From Methanomassiliicoccaceae archaeon (lineage in GTDB: Archaea > Thermoplasmatota > Thermoplasmata > Methanomassiliicoccales > Methanomethylophilaceae): 5,249 bases of DNA. Location of the stretch: assembly GCA_009786295.1 (NCBI GenBank), contig WQTN01000072.1, positions 1 to 5,249 on the forward strand, in the 5' to 3' direction. Positions 4,734-5,249 of this stretch are shown here, one piece after another. A model generated the notes under the pieces. That model saw only the letters and a program-made list of their open reading frames with translations, made no database searches and had not been told where the DNA came from. Numbering within the stretch: the stretch's first letter is position 1; each line of letters starts with the position of its first letter. A program made the position numbers and the translations under genes.

Positions 4734-5249
4734 ATGGAAGAGATGAGACAAACAAAGGACCCCTGTCTGCTGATATTCATCAGCGAAGCCAGATCCATAA
4801 AGTCCAGAACGGATGAGGAGGCCAAGCTTGTCGGACACATATTCAGCGGGCTGCGGATATATGATCTGATCCAATCGGTACCAGGTTTCGGCAGGGTCTC
4901 GGCGGCATATCTGGCATCAATGATCATCGACATTGGAAGGTTCAGAACGCGCAACGAGTTCACTGCGTATTTCGGAGTAGTTCCCAAGATGAAGCAGTCG
5001 GCAGAGATTTCGCACCGCTGTGCGGCCACGCACCGCGGGGATGAGGCCGCGCGCCGCCTCCTGTGCCAGGCGGCGTTCGTCCACGTGAATACCATGGAGA
5101 ATTCAGTGGTCACGCGCATGTATAATAGGCTGAAAGGAAGGGGTATGGCTCACAAAGAGGTCCTGGTGGCATGCGCCAGAAAGTTCCTTACTGTGGTGTG
5201 GTCGGTACTGAAGAATGACATTCCATATACGGACGACGCGGGCCTTCTG
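4734..5249 (+). pseudogene. IS110-family transposase, C-terminal half (5' truncated, runs off window)
   Basis: An open frame of 172 codons begins exactly at the outer edge of the IS and continues to the window end. It contains the IS110 C-terminal Tnp (Transposase_20) domain: SVPGFGRVSAAYLAS (48-62), IDIGRF (65-70), AYFGVVPK (78-85), and KQSAEISHR (87-95) with the conserved Ser at about 89, which is the candidate nucleophile. Then come THRGDEAARRLL (99-110) and a C-terminal CARKFL helix (147-152). The first 47 residues resemble the coiled-coil linker that precedes this domain. The N-terminal RuvC-like DEDD domain is missing, both here and on the left side of the IS. IS110 elements use a RuvC domain plus a catalytic serine, guided in studied cases by a bridge RNA from a non-coding end. 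With half the protein lost, this copy should be inactive. The 3' end lies outside the window. The ATG at 4734 is probably incidental, not a native start. Confidence 0.82.

Noticed and set aside
4688..5119. Minus-strand 143-codon open frame opposite the IS110 fragment
   Set aside because: The plus strand encodes a recognisable IS110 Tnp domain throughout this stretch, so the minus frame is a shadow.

Overview
The window looks like an accessory, partly decayed stretch of an archaeal chromosome, most likely a methyl-reducing methanogen of the Methanomassiliicoccales/Thermoplasmata type. This is inferred from three things: the C-terminal end of a UroD-fold methylcobamide:CoM methyltransferase-like gene at the left edge, an archaeal TATA box placed for a nearly leaderless transposase mRNA, and a resemblance from memory of the small hypothetical proteins to archaeal accessory genes. 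No rRNA, tRNA or CRISPR array was seen, so the taxonomic call is an inference.

Layout, left to right. Positions 2-283 (+) hold the 3' end of the methyltransferase-like gene. It converges on a minus-strand cluster (1336 to 339), and an 8-bp-stem inverted repeat lies between them. The minus-strand cluster has three tightly coupled small genes: an unrecognised 110-codon gene split by one in-frame TGA, a 144-residue hypothetical protein with a C-terminal cysteine cluster, and a 77-residue protein of the small 'WGDL..xD..LND.AL' family. The first two genes are joined by TGAATG and the last two by an ATGA overlap. A 283-base intergenic region with imperfect inverted repeats separates this cluster from a divergent plus-strand gene (1620-2936). 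That gene encodes a complete-looking KAP-family P-loop NTPase with intact Walker A and Walker B, and it is visibly richer in A/T than its neighbours.

The right third is mobile DNA. A complete IS1634-like (IS4 superfamily, DDE) insertion sequence can be delimited at 3019-4733 by 27-bp terminal inverted repeats with 24/27 identity. It has a full-length 525-residue transposase, and its stop codon lies inside the right repeat. Directly abutting it is the C-terminal half of an IS110-family transposase that runs off the window. Its N-terminal RuvC-like half is missing on both sides of the IS, and there is no target-site duplication, so the junction is not a simple insertion.

How it fits together: a metabolic gene borders a small accessory island with a degrading three-gene module, a stand-alone KAP NTPase and two transposases. 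KAP NTPases are associated with phage exclusion and defence in other systems. A defence role here is inference from family and context, not shown by the sequence.
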